DNA of 64,000 nt from Cyclina sinensis (taxonomy: Eukaryota; Mollusca; Bivalvia; Venerida; Veneridae): contig JAAONU010000006.1 in NCBI GenBank assembly GCA_012932295.1, positions 20,476,904-20,540,903 on the forward strand, written 5' to 3'. Position 1 is the stretch's first letter. Every line of letters begins with the position of its first letter. The translations under genes were made by a program, and so were the position numbers. Shown in pieces: positions 54,701-64,000 of this stretch. Below the pieces are notes generated by a model, which made no database searches, was not told the origin of the DNA, and saw only the letters and a list, made by a program, of their open reading frames with translations.

Positions 54701-57406
54701 AACATATTTTTTGAAAAACGGTAATATGTAACCGCAGAAATAAAACATACCTATGCCAAATTGATGTTGCCGCAGAAATAAGGTACGCAGAAATTTAAGA
54801 CCCCCTTGTTTTAATAAAAACCGCAGAATCTTGAGCCCGCAGAAATAAGTACCTATACGGTAATTGTATTAGAAGAACCCTATTGTTTTAGGGTCCATAG
54901 GTCAAAGGTTAAATTCACAGGGACCTGTAGAGTGAAAACTGTTTCAGCTCAGTAACTGGAGTACCATTTTACCCAGAGCCTTCAAACTTCATAGGATGAT
55001 TTTCTTTACTCAGTAAAAGAACCCAATCATTTTTGGGGTGAGTAGGTCAAAAGTCAAGGTCACAGGGACCTGTAGAGAGAAAACTATTTCTTCTCAGTAA
55101 CTAGAGTATCATTACCCAAAACCTTCAAACTTTATAGGGTAATTATATTAGAAGAACCCTATTGTTTTTGTGGTCTTCAGGTCAAAGGTCAGAGTCACAG
55201 GGACCTGTAGAGTAAAACTATTTCTGCTAAAAAAATTGAGTACCATTACACCAAAAGTCTTCAAACTAATTGCAAACTTATTCAACCTTGCACCTGTAAA
55301 AACGATATTTGTAACATGAGCAATGAGACTCAGGTGAGCGATTTAAGGCCATCATGGCCCTCTTGTTTCAATCTAAAGCAAGCATTTGATATGGTATAGA
55401 GAAGAGGTTTTTTTGGAAAAACAATTGCTAATATAAAGTGTAAATATCTACAGGTCATAAGAAATATGTACGGAAATACAGTCTTGTTTAAAGCTCACTC
55501 AAACATTTATTTTTTTCCATCTAATATTGGTGTTTGACAAGGGGAACGTTTTTCGCCTTCACTGTTTTCACCCTTTTTTGTATGACCTAGAAGAATTTTT
55601 TTTTCGTATCAATAATAATATACAGGGTAGACAGATGCAGAATGTATACAATATAGATGAACACTTTTATTTTCCTAAGATATGTATTTTACTTTACCCA
55701 GATGATACCATCACTGTGGCTGAATCAGAAAACGACTTACAAGAAAATAAATACATGCAAACAGTACTACGATAATTGGAAGACTTAAAGTAAATAACTC
55801 AAAAACTAAAATTATTGTATTTTTCCAAATGAGAAATGTATTATATTACATTTGTACAATTTTACCTTTAGTAGATATGTAGAGGTGGTAAAAATGTAAA
55901 TATCTTGGTGTATTCTTTAACGGAAGTGGCTTATTTATAACATGTAAGAAACATTTAGCAGAACAAGCCACTAAGGCAATGTACAGACTCATTAAAAACA
56001 CTCACCGACTTAATCTTCCAAACGATGTACAAATTGACTTATTGAATAAAACAGTTATGCTAAATTTACTTTATGGAGCAGAAATCTGGCAATTTGCAAA
56101 ATTTGATGTACTAAAAAGAGTCCAGTTGAAAGGATCAACTTGTAATCATTGCATATACAAGACAAATCCAAGAAATTATTATATCTAGTTTATAAAAAAA
56201 AACATTTTTATTTAATAGGCGATAAATGAGTTGTAATTAAACACAAAATTTCTTTGGTTCTATGCAGTATATACCATTTCACTAAAAAGTGCTTCAATCT
56301 ATGTTTGGACTGATACTGCTTTCTCAAATGTAAAATGATTGACTTTAGCAGTTAAACAAGATATGAAAAACTATATCATCAAAATATGATTTTTTCAGAA
56401 GAAGACTTTCAAAAATTGTAGAAAAAAACGATTTGTTATAATATGTAACTTTAAAATGACTAAACACACATAAATATTTCATAGTTCTTTCAATTTATTT
56501 TCTAATAGTGCATTGGTTATTCACATCAGCTAAGATAACCAAACATGAAATAAAAAAATACATAAAACAGATTTTTCTCACTTCATTCTAGTTGTCCTCT
56601 CTGTCCTCTGTCTTTTTTGTCTCCAGCACCGGTATCTAACTAATTAGTGTGCTTGGGCGTTAGCTAGTCAAGTGCACGTTTTTTTTTAAACAAAGAGAGA
56701 CAATATCACACAATGCTGCTCATTATAAAATTGTTTCAATTTTTTTTTAATAAAATCTACGAAATACAGGGGAAATTTCATATGCTTGCAAGTATTTTTT
56801 CTTTTAGTGGTTAATAAAATATCAAGCACTACTGCTCATGATGATCATAGTAAATATACAGACATGATTAACTGTCTAACAGGTCTCATGAAAAGTCCAT
56901 TGAATTTTACACCGCGATATATCTTGCAAGAATTAAGTTGCACATACATTGTTTTTTAAAAAAAATGTTCAGTGCAACCGCAGATACTTGTGTTCCTCGT
57001 TAATGTAATTAGGATAACTTTGGAAAATGTATTGGACACTTGGTAGGTTCCGCCATCACAAAATTCTAAACTAAAAGTGGCTACTAGGTACATGCATTTC
57101 TTTCTTTCGTGTAGTATAATTACATACCATGTTATCGCTTCCGTTTACAATTATTTCACATTAGAAAGATATTATAGGAACGCATTGTATTATTATCTGA
57201 TTTAATGTAGATTTAGAGCAACTTTTACATTGGAGTTCAAAACAAAGGAATTCGATGGAGTTTTGTTTTACTTTGGGAGTCCTCAAGTTTACGATCATAT
57301 GAGTGTCATAATAAAAGAGGGCCATATTTGCTTATCTTTCGATTGTGGTACAGGAACTGCTAAAGTACAATCTAAGGGGATCTATGCTGACGGGCAATGG
57401 CATACG
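42419..57406 (+). CDS. Signal peptide - coiled coil - EGF - Sushi - laminin G protein, 3' incomplete
   Basis: Seven exons with exact phase: 42419-42674, 45714-46184, 47949-48050, 48309-48393, 49401-49492, 49915-49999 and 57211-57406, giving 429 residues so far. Seen: signal peptide (FSLLIILKTSFVTG); heptad-like helices at about 30-235; an EGF-like module (CFVNGGECTGPDLCECPPR, six Cys) at about 243-277; one Sushi/CCP module (CELIPPINNGNIDY, FSCNDGYFLL, WEPEPPNCY) at about 279-335; and a laminin-G start (GFYLDGDFGSRLEYE, TLEFKTKEFDGVLFYFG, YADGQWHT). The last donor is CATACG|GTAAGT in phase 0, so the second half of the LamG domain must lie further on. Inferred: a secreted or surface adhesion or lectin-like protein. 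An upstream in-frame ATG at 42323 is less likely because it precedes the signal peptide by 32 residues. Confidence 0.85.
43800..44195. repeat. Degenerate tandem repeat, unit about 55-65 bp
   Basis: Recurring motifs are CTTTGGAAAGATTTTAAGCC, GCCGTAAGCGCACAG, GTCGTAAGCGCATGGATATG and CAGGAAGCACATAAGTACGA. It lies in intron 1 of the EGF-Sushi-LamG gene. Confidence 0.5.
45714..46184 (+). CDS. EGF-Sushi-LamG gene exon 2: long coiled coil
   Basis: It encodes about 157 mostly charged helical residues, for example IRQALDTSSQARRLSNVV, MIKLQESMNNFTRHVN and LKQYVSDAVTELKEDSK. It suggests an oligomerising rod like those of collectin- or C1q-type extracellular proteins. Edges are TTTCCAG and AATG|GTATGT. 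Confidence 0.85.
46970..47190 (+). repeat. tRNA-derived SINE
   Basis: TATAGCCCGTGCATTTGTTG (A-box-like) and CGCTGGTTCGAATCCAAAC (good B box) are 45 bp apart, followed by an unrelated body. It lies in intron 2 of the EGF-Sushi-LamG gene. Confidence 0.6.
47949..48050 (+). CDS. EGF-Sushi-LamG gene exon 3: EGF-like domain
   Basis: A 102-bp exon encoding VVCDSKCFVNGGECTGPDLC and ECPPRRSGRYCDSG. The six-Cys EGF pattern is complete within this single phase-1 exon, the usual shuffled-module layout. It is too short to appear as a listed frame. Confidence 0.88.
48309..48393 (+). CDS. EGF-Sushi-LamG gene exon 4: first half of Sushi domain
   Basis: It encodes FCELIPPINNGNIDYSEDRK and VMSFAYF, ending TTCAG|GTTAAT. 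This is the classic CCP opening (C-x-x-P-x-x-x-N-G). Confidence 0.87.
48660..48705. repeat. Poly(A) tract
   Basis: About 35-45 A with a few C, possibly the tail of a retroposed sequence. The preceding ORF (MDMYGLCIFWIATMF...) has no recognisable domain. Confidence 0.8.
49118..49350 (+). repeat. tRNA-derived SINE
   Basis: CCTGTGTGGTTGAGTGCC (A box) and GGTCGTGGGTTCAAGCC (B box) are separated by about 45 bp. The body ends near AACTCAAATAAACCAGTAAC. Confidence 0.6.
49401..49492 (+). CDS. EGF-Sushi-LamG gene exon 5: second half of Sushi domain
   Basis: It encodes CNDGYFLLPNSVRSNCTEEQ and KWEPEPPNC. The Cys-Gly-Tyr, Cys and W-x-x-x-x-P-x-C marks complete the CCP module. Edges are ATTCAG and CTACA|GTAAGC. 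Confidence 0.88.
49915..49999 (+). CDS. EGF-Sushi-LamG gene exon 6: start of laminin G domain
   Basis: It encodes KELVHGFYLDGDFGSRLEYE and RLPDRRF. 'F-x-L-D-G-x-x-x-S-x-L-x-Y' is the usual first strand of LamG. Edges are TTACAG and TTCAG|GTAATG. Confidence 0.82.
51424..52625. repeat. Two abutting dispersed repeats (E1 and E2)
   Basis: E1 begins AATCTCCTGCCGAGTAGCGG with a GTCTGTCTGTTCGG tract and two TCCGCTCCATAACTTTTAA-type units. E2, from about 51857, begins GCTCATGTGAGCTATTGTGA, the reverse complement of the tail of repeat A, and has about four CTTCTTGTCAGAAACC-CTAGAG units. It lies in the 7.2-kb intron. Confidence 0.6.
52626..55372 (-). repeat. Long dispersed repeat F (same family as B, opposite strand)
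   Basis: Read on the minus strand it starts AAACAAGAGGGCCATGATGG then TCGCTCACCTGAGTCTCA and ends GGGGGGAGACATA. The interior has more than ten units of about 140-165 bp marked by AGTAGGTCAAAGGTCAAGGT and TTTCACCCAGAGCCTTCA. A separate 680-bp element is inserted at 54181-54860. Confidence 0.75.
54181..54860. mobile_element. 680-bp TA-flanked MITE (CCGTATA ends)
   Basis: The inverted ends are CCGTATAAGTACTTATTTCT and AGAAATAAGTACCTATACGG, flanked by TA on both sides (54179-54180, 54861-54862). Subterminal CCGCAGAAAT and GCAGAAATTTAAG motifs recur in both orientations. The host repeat unit reads continuously across if the element and one TA are removed. No transposase frame. TA duplication fits a Tc1/mariner or pogo-mobilised MITE. 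Confidence 0.82.
55375..56200 (+). mobile_element. Decayed LINE reverse-transcriptase fragment
   Basis: It begins LKQAFDMV (RT domain A pattern), then PFLYDLEEFFFRINNNI and ILLYPDDTITVAESENDLQ, where YPDD replaces the usual YADD. It continues with AMYRLIKNTHRLNLPNDVQ and LLYGAEIWQFAKFDVLKRV. There are many stops and frameshifts. It adjoins the end of repeat F directly. Confidence 0.8.
57211..57406 (+). CDS. EGF-Sushi-LamG gene exon 7: laminin G core
   Basis: It encodes FRATFTLEFKTKEFDGVLFY, HMSVIIKEGHICLSFDCGTG and KGIYADGQWHT. The pattern of FEFRT-like strand, 'G-x-L-F-Y', '(S/A)-x-x-L-x-x-G-x-(L/I)' and 'DGQWHT' is diagnostic of LamG. Confidence 0.88.
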
Positions 57407-57611
57407 GTAAGTTTAACAAATCCTAAGTTTTGTGACTTGTTATTGTTTTTGTGTGTCAAATGATTATGTTCCTAAGATATAGTATTGGAAAGCACGTTTT
57501 ATTGTCTAAAGTTTCATAGAACGTTCAGCTTGTTGTTGTTTCCTGGTCAAACACCGATAGGTTTTTTATTTTACTCAAAATTCTCAACGGCACCTTGATA
57601 AAGTTTATTTG

Positions 57612-59880
57612 TTTTTATGCTCCCGAAGGGAGGCATATAGTTTTTGAATTGTCTGTCCGTCCGTCTGTCCATTAATCAGTCTGTCCATCTGTGCATCTGT
57701 TAGCTTTTTGTCCGGTCCATAACTTTGTCAGTCATAGATGGATTTTAAACAATAATTGCATAAATGTGTGGCACATTGAGTCGATGTTTCACATGCAAGA
57801 CCCAGGCTTGTAGATCAAAGGTCAAGGTCACCGTTGGACTGGAAAGGGAATTTTCATAAAATTGCATTGATGGTCGTGTCCGACAACAATTCTGTCATTC
57901 CTGGATGGATTTTAAAATGACTTGGCAGAAATGTGTTGGACATATTGACGACATGTCGCACGCAAGAATCATATGTCCAGCTTAGAGGCTAAGGTTACAC
58001 TTGTACGTCCAAAGTAATGAAATGAATATTTCATAAAAGTGCATAGATGGTCGTGTCCGGCCAACAATTCTGCCATCCCTGGATGGATTTTAAAATGACT
58101 TGGCATAAATGTGTTGGGCACGATGACAACGTGTCGCGCTCAAGAATCATGTGTCCAGCTCAGAGGACAAGGTCACACATGAACGTCCAAAGTCATGACA
58201 TAAATATTTCATAAAAGTGCATTGATGGTCGTGTCCGGTCAGCAATTCTGACATCCCTGGACAATTTTTGAAATGACTTGGCATAAATGTGTTGGCGATG
58301 ATGACGACCTGTCGCACGTAAGAAGCAGACCTTCACCTCAAAGGTCAAGCTCACACTTGTATGTCAAATGTCGTGATATGGTTATGAGTAGATGGTCTTG
58401 TTTTGTGCATAATCTTTGTTATTCATACTTGATAGATTTTGAAATAATTATGGGTAAATGTATTAAAAATTGAGGCAATCCTAGATTTGTAGCTTAAAGG
58501 TTAAGGTCACATTTTAGTGAAAGGAAATTTTTCGTAAAAATACATTGAATGTAATTCCGGTCAACATTTTTGTTATTCACGAATGCTTAGTTTAGATGTG
58601 CTCAATATTTCTTGAAAAATATGCAATTAGAGTTTTAAGTTATTTGGTATCAACAGTTATGTGATGAAGTACGAGTACATGACCCTTATAATTGTTCAGG
58701 TCACCAGATCAAAGGCCAAGAACACAGTGACCTTATAAAGAAAAACGGTTACCGATCAATAACTATTGAAAAGTTTGACCTCAGTTCCCCTAAAACTTCA
58801 TAGGCAGGTTGCTCGTGGTCAATAAATAATCCTTTAGTTTTTTGATATATTGGGTCAAAGGCCAGTGACTTTGAAAAGCAAAACGATTTCTGAATAACTA
58901 TTGAACACATGGGATCAGGCTCCCTAAATTACATAGGCATATTGTCATGGCAAGTAGATGAAACTAATAGTTTTTTGGCTTAATAAATCAAAGGCCTATG
59001 TCACAGCATATTTAAAAAGCAAAATTATTCCGATAGATATCTTGAGAATCCTTGAACCCGGATTCCATAAACTTGGTTTGTAGGTTGGCCATGACCAGTA
59101 TAATAATCCCTATAGTTTTCTAGGTCCGATCAATTACTATTGAACACTTGGGCCTACGATACCCAAAACTTCATAGGCAGGTTGGTCATGGCCAGTAGAT
59201 GACCTCTATAATCATTCGGGTCGTAAGGTCAAAGACCAATGTCACAACAGTTAGCCGATAAATACCTGGAGAGTCCTTGGGTTCAGGTTCCTTAGACCTA
59301 TTTATAGGTTGGTCATGAGCAGTTTATAACTTCTTTCGTTTTTCAGTTCATTCGATCAATGGCCAAGGTCACTGTGACCTTAATAAACTAAACAGTTTTT
59401 GATCAATAACTATAGAACGTTTGAGCGTAGACTCCCAAAAACTTCATAGGCAGGTTGGTCATGGCCAGCAGATGACCTCGATAGTTTTTGGGTCATTGGA
59501 TCAAAGGACAACGTCATATTTAGTCATTAACTAATAATGGTTTCTGACGAATAACTAGAGAATGATTGGGTCAAAGGTCAAAAACTTGCCAAGCAGGTTG
59601 ATAATGCCCCGTAAAATGACTTGCTTTTGGGGTCATTTGGTCAAAGTTCAATTTCAGATTGACCATAAACAGAAAATAACTAGAGTCAATAACTAGGGAA
59701 CCCTAAGGCATTGGCTCCTCAGACTTGCTATACAGGTTGGTCTGTTCAGGAGATGAAGCCTTTTGTCTTTGAGGTATCTAGATTAAATGTCAAGGTCACA
59801 GTGGGCATAAACCCTAAAGAGGAAGACAGATTCTGATTGATAACTGAAACACCTGTGAGCCTTGCTGCCTCAAAACTTCA
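57612..59880 (+). repeat. Long dispersed repeat G
   Basis: It begins with the palindrome ATGCTCCCGAAGGGAGGCAT and a GTCTGTCCGTCCGTCTGTCC tract, then units marked by GGTCGTGTCCGG and TGGATTTTAAAATGACTTGG (period about 170-180). From about 58640 the units are of another type (CTTCATAGGCAGGTTGGTCA, GGTCAAAGGCCAAGG). The head equals the reversed right end of repeat D. Confidence 0.65.
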
Positions 59881-60339
59881 TACCTACCCACCCTCCCACC
59901 TACCTTCCTACCAATGTAGTTCCCGTACTGTTTCTTGTTGTTCAGTAAGTGAACTTTATTCATTTCATAACTAAAGTTTCATTGACGTAATCTACAGTCC
60001 CTTTCAATCATCTTCTTCTCATAATAGTTTTTGATAGCAGAAGTCCCTGGCATCCTCCACTTTATGTACTGACACAACACCTTGACCGTCTTCCTATACT
60101 TCTATGGCTGCTTCTAGCGATTAGGTGTTACGGGGCCATGTATTTTTTTGCAAACATTCTTGTATTTTCTTTAGCATCTACTCCATGCATATAAAGGTCA
60201 CCACCCTGTTTTTTAATCGTGGTAAAAAGTTTTGGTAAAGTTCTGAAATTAAGGTTTTCTGTGGTGGTAAGGAGGCAGGGAGGTATAAAGGTCTGCGTAT
60301 TTTTTTGCACTAAGTATATATTTATCAATAGTTATTTTG

Positions 60340-60772
60340 AAGTTTTAAAGTTAAAAAAAGTTGATGGTACTAATTATGGTGGCAATGAACGAATTGCTTT
60401 AATCGGTAATGCGGCACCATTAATTAATCAACTAGTAATTTAACAAAATGGAAAATAGTTTACGACTGTAATAATTTGTACAAAGAAGTAAATGATAGAA
60501 ATTTAGTTCAATTATCCAAGGATTATGCAGAATCAGCAGGGACAAATGAATTCATTCTTTTAGACGATACTAATATGGCTGAAAGTAGGCATGACCAACT
60601 GGATTTAATAATGGTTTCACTGTCAGTAGTGGTTCCAGTGGTGGTTCTTCCAATAACTCTGTTAATATTTGCTGTCGTTCTTCTTTTGATTTATTTACAA
60701 GAGGTTTCAAAATGTAATAACAAATATATTTTATTCAATGACGTCATAAAAAGTGTTCTGTTATTTATTTAA
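60340..60772 (+). pseudogene. Coding-like stretch with one transmembrane helix, frame broken
   Basis: Frame one reads KLKKVDGTNYGGNERIALIG then NAAPLINQ before a stop at 60439. Shifting frame near 60425 gives a continuous STSNLTKWKIVYDCNNLYKE, VNDRNLVQLSKDYAES and a 28-residue hydrophobic helix (SLSVVVPVVVLPITLLIFAV, then VLLLIYL) at about 60615-60705. It looks like an ectodomain-TM-cytoplasmic junction. It could be a decayed or misassembled membrane-protein exon, or the 3' end of the upstream LamG gene; splice sites here are weak. I do not recognise the family. Confidence 0.3.
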
Positions 60773-63019
60773 GTTAGTCTTACAACAGAACACAAAAGAT
60801 ATCCGTATTTACTGTTCACGTTATATTTTATTTGAAAGTAAAAGTAAAAATGAAAATAATATAGTTTGTAGAGAACAAAATATATATCGTTTTTTCTTAT
60901 AACAACTAATTATATAACAAAACATGAATTTTATATGATTTTGACAAACAATGGAAGTTATCAGAAAGAAATTTGAGTAGAAAAATTTCATTAAAATAAA
61001 AAAAAAACTAAAAATGAAACATAATTAAGTTAGTTTTAAGTTATATTATCTAATAGGATTTTTTATATTCCTTAAAAATAACTCATTCAGACAGTATAAG
61101 CAAAGTTAAATTGATTTTAATTTAACGGATTAGTAAAACAGAAAGTGATAATACTGAACAACAAACTAAAGACATAAAACAGAATAATTAAGTAATATGT
61201 AAAATTGAAACGGAAATGGAAACAATTACAAAAACGATAATCAACCTGAAGAGAAACCAGACACAACAGATGACCAAATTCATCCACAGGTAACAGTATC
61301 ACGGAGCATACACCCCTAGAAACGATTTTTTAAATAAAATTTTACTAATATATCTGCATGGTATATTTCATACGCAACAACCAGGAACATTACTGTGGTA
61401 AATTTTGTTTTCCAAATTTTTGCATTTATTTTTGTTAACAAATAGTAAACATGTTAAAGATCAACATCGATCGTAACGCTGTATCAACTTAATGAACTGA
61501 TTAATAGATTGTTTTGTTACATATATCAGAGCGGTTCTTCCCATAACTTTGTTGTGTTTTCTTGCTGTTTTCTTGCTGCACTCGCTTGCTTTCGAAATAT
61601 ACCGAATGATTTTTGTTATGAATGTTTTCATTAGTTAATTATCTGAAGGTGTGTTCCAATAATCGATGAACAAATCAAACACAAATTTGAATTTGCTGAC
61701 GTCACTAACAGACATGGTAAAATTAAAGCAGGATTACGCAAAAAAAAAAAAAAAGATTTCAACGCAAAGTACAAACAAACAATATAAGTAAAGGGGTTTA
61801 AGTGGGTAAATTACTGTTTAGAGAGTGCTAGAAACAGCAAATATGATAAGATTTCAAGGAATTTTACTCAGACTCCTAGTCACCTCAGTGATGTTCTCGA
61901 ATAGGTATTTCATATATTACGCCATTGCTCGTTATGGCATTGGACTGATTTTCAAAGTATCATGCAGTTATTTGTTTAGACTATATATAGAAATATATTT
62001 AGAAAATTGCAACATTTTCCATATTGTTACTGAATTAACATAGATTGTGGTACTTGGGAAACTCGATGGTCCTACATGAAATATAACTTGTAGATAAGTC
62101 TGTATTAGTAAAGCGTGTTCTTTTTTGTTTTTAGATGTTTTATGCTCAGTGATACTATCATCTATGGATTCGTTTAGTAATTAACCAGAACATTAATATA
62201 ATTCATTAGCATTTTAAAGAATTAAAGAAAAAGTACAATTAAACATGTAGGACTCAAAAAACAACTCTTTTTAGGCTAAGAAAATGTTACAAAATATTGT
62301 TGTACGGTCGAAAATCATTGAAATTCTTTTACAAAAAATGGACTGAAATGCATTCTATTTACTTTAAAAACAGAAACTTAAAAGTGTTGTATTTTTCTAA
62401 AAAGACCAAATTTTCAATGAATTCGTGAAATTTCAAATATTTTGAAGTTGCAACTATTTAGTGTTTTAATAACAGATGTCAACATAATATTTATGTTACC
62501 CAAAGGATTATGGCACTTTTTCCTTTTGTTCAATCAAATGTGTTAAATGGCTTTTATTATATTTAGGTGATTATATCAATTAAGATGTCCACATTGTTGT
62601 TAAACTTTATTACTGATAAAATATCCAGGTGATGATTATTGTAAAGTTACTCTTATTCCCTGTTGCTAAGTTACCTTATTTCATATTGAAACCTTATTGG
62701 TCATTTTGTTGTTTTAGAGACCAAATTGTTAAAATTGTATTGGTCAGTGAAAATAAGAAATGGTTTTGGATAATTTCTTGAGATAGAAAATTGATCACTT
62801 AGAATTTGGATTTCCATGAGATAACATTGTGGCTCTCAACTAGAAGATCATTTGATATTGTATTTAATATTTATGTGTTAACATACGGATAACCGTTGAT
62901 TATTTTATATATTGTTTGCGGTATTCCACAGAGGAAGTGACATTAAAATATAAAACGGAACTTTGTGTTAGTGATACAATTCATATCAAGTAGGCCAAAA
63001 TTAGCGGCACTACAATATG

Positions 63020-63186
63020 TATAAAATCAAAATCAAGGCAGATATTTAAAAAAGAACTAAATGATGAAATTACAAAAGCGCACTTTGATTTGTTAAATAA
63101 ATATTTTAATTAAATTTGCTTAGTTCAAAGCCGAACTAGAAAAATCAGCTTCACAAAGAGGCGATGTCCATGATGTAGAACTGAAA
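63020..63186 (+). other. Coding-like helical fragments before the 34-bp array
   Basis: Two short frames follow AG dinucleotides: IFKKELNDEITKAHFDLLNK, and FKAELEKSASQRGDVHDVEL leading into KQLTESFEKLYETT. The composition looks like a coiled coil, but the frames are separated by stops and no homology is recognised. The array then breaks the second frame. Confidence 0.2.
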
Positions 63187-63458
63187 CAACTAACCGAATC
63201 CTTTGAAAAGTTATACGAAACAACTAACCGAATCCTTTGAAAAGTTATACGAAACAACTAACCGAATCCTTTGAAAAATTATACGAAACAACTAACCGAA
63301 TCCTTTGAAAAGTTATACGAAACAACTAACCGAATCCTTTGAAAAGTTATACGAAACAACTAACCGAATCCTTTGAAAAGTTATACGAAACAACTAACCG
63401 AATCCTTTCAAAAGTTATACGAAACAACTAACCGAATCCTTTGAAAAGTTATACGAAA
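63187..63458. repeat. 34-bp tandem array, eight copies
   Basis: The unit begins CAACTAACCGAATCCTTTGA and ends AAAGTTATACGAAA. Copies start exactly every 34 bp from 63187 to 63425, with only isolated substitutions (AAAAATT in copy 3, TTTCAAAAG in copy 7). Contiguous units without spacers rule out CRISPR. Confidence 0.95.
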
Positions 63459-64000
63459 CAACTTTAAAACAAACTAGATACTGTCAATACTTATCACACT
63501 GAAAACTACATATATGAAGTCATTTTTAATCTAACAAAAATATTACAAGAAGATATTGCTGACTGTTAATCTAAAATCAATGAGTTTCAACATATTTATT
63601 TCTCAGAAAATTAAGAACATATAATTTAAAATATACACGTTACTACGTAACTATGCAAGATAAATATTTATACGAAAAGGATGAAAATGAAAGACAAAGT
63701 CTTATAAAAAAAAATCCTCTCCCTCTTAACATTTTGACAATAAATCGGTGCTTACTGAATGCAACTGAATCTGAGAAAAATATATGAATACATTTATATG
63801 GTCTGATTTTTAAAATAAAATTTTATAGTAGATGAAGAGTTTGATGTAATAATTTGATGATGTAGAAAACATGAGAGCTGATGATACGACAGAAAGCCTG
63901 AAAGGTTAGGTATGCTTATAGATGGTATCAGATGATGGAATGTGATTGGAAAAGAAAATAATTGTATGTAGTCTCACGTATGATTGTAATCACAGAATTC

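Larger units (their letters stand above)
57407..64000. other. 3' part of window: no complete gene recognised
   Basis: The next LamG exon of the upstream gene should fall here or beyond, but I could not place it. Contents: repeat G (57612-59880), a broken TM-containing frame (60340-60772), AT-rich DNA, and a 34-bp tandem array (63187-63458). Confidence 0.5.

Noticed and set aside
60128..60328. Minus-strand ORF (KTQTFIPPCLLTTTENLNF...)
   Set aside because: Reads protein-like but has no recognised family and no paired exons; kept as unresolved rather than annotated.
63187..63458. Regular short repeats resembling a CRISPR array
   Set aside because: The units are contiguous with no unique spacers, in a eukaryotic genome; a plain tandem array.

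Overview
This window is eukaryotic DNA, AT-rich and intron-rich, and most likely comes from a bivalve mollusc. The evidence is canonical GT-AG introns, a lophotrochozoan-style methuselah-like receptor, and many diverged non-coding repeats of a style I associate with bivalve genomes (CTCACCTGAG-type heads, 'aggtcaaggtcacagggg' units, GACGGACAGACAG tracts). I cannot name the species. No bacterial operons, CRISPR arrays or rRNA genes are visible.

Four host genes can be reconstructed by joining exons whose splice phases agree. (1) Minus strand, 4889-17785: a homologue of EXD3, the exonuclease mut-7 homologue, in 13 phase-consistent exons. It keeps all four DEDDy exonuclease residues and a C-terminal Mut7-C domain with a zinc ribbon. 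Its first exon was not found with certainty. (2) Plus strand, 25311-29235: a two-exon class B, methuselah-like seven-transmembrane receptor of about 1036 residues with a cysteine-rich ectodomain. (3) Minus strand, 32097-37141: a small secreted EF-hand-like protein of 154 residues in five short exons. (4) Plus strand, 42419 to at least 57406: a secreted or surface protein with signal peptide, coiled coil, EGF-like, Sushi and partial laminin-G domains. It has seven exons, and a 7.2-kb intron packed with repeats.

The most striking feature lies between genes 1 and 2, at 18361-22563. This 4.2-kb element has 115-bp terminal inverted repeats (about five mismatches, no gaps) and a perfect 9-bp target-site duplication, a Mutator-like signature. 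It carries an intact 631-residue ORF that fuses a pogo/jerky-type DDE transposase core, an OTU cysteine-protease domain and a C-terminal PHD finger. A pogo-like right terminus lies downstream of the ORF but no left partner was found, and a LINE tail also sits inside. The simplest reading is a nested or captured mosaic. It lies just upstream of a homologue of a gene (C. elegans mut-7) known to act in transposon silencing.

The rest is repeats. Long low-divergence-style dispersed elements occur at 7250-8447, 8844-10178, 14740-15572, 37228-38400, 51424-55372 and 57612-59880. There are two well-defined MITE-like elements (39137-39350 and 54181-54860), decayed non-LTR retrotransposon fragments, tRNA-like SINE heads, minisatellites with 25-, 34-, 45-, 47- and 69-bp units, and CT and GAT microsatellites. 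The ends of the window (1-3000 and 57407-64000) have no convincing complete gene. 60340-60770 and 63000-63480 contain coding-like but broken stretches.
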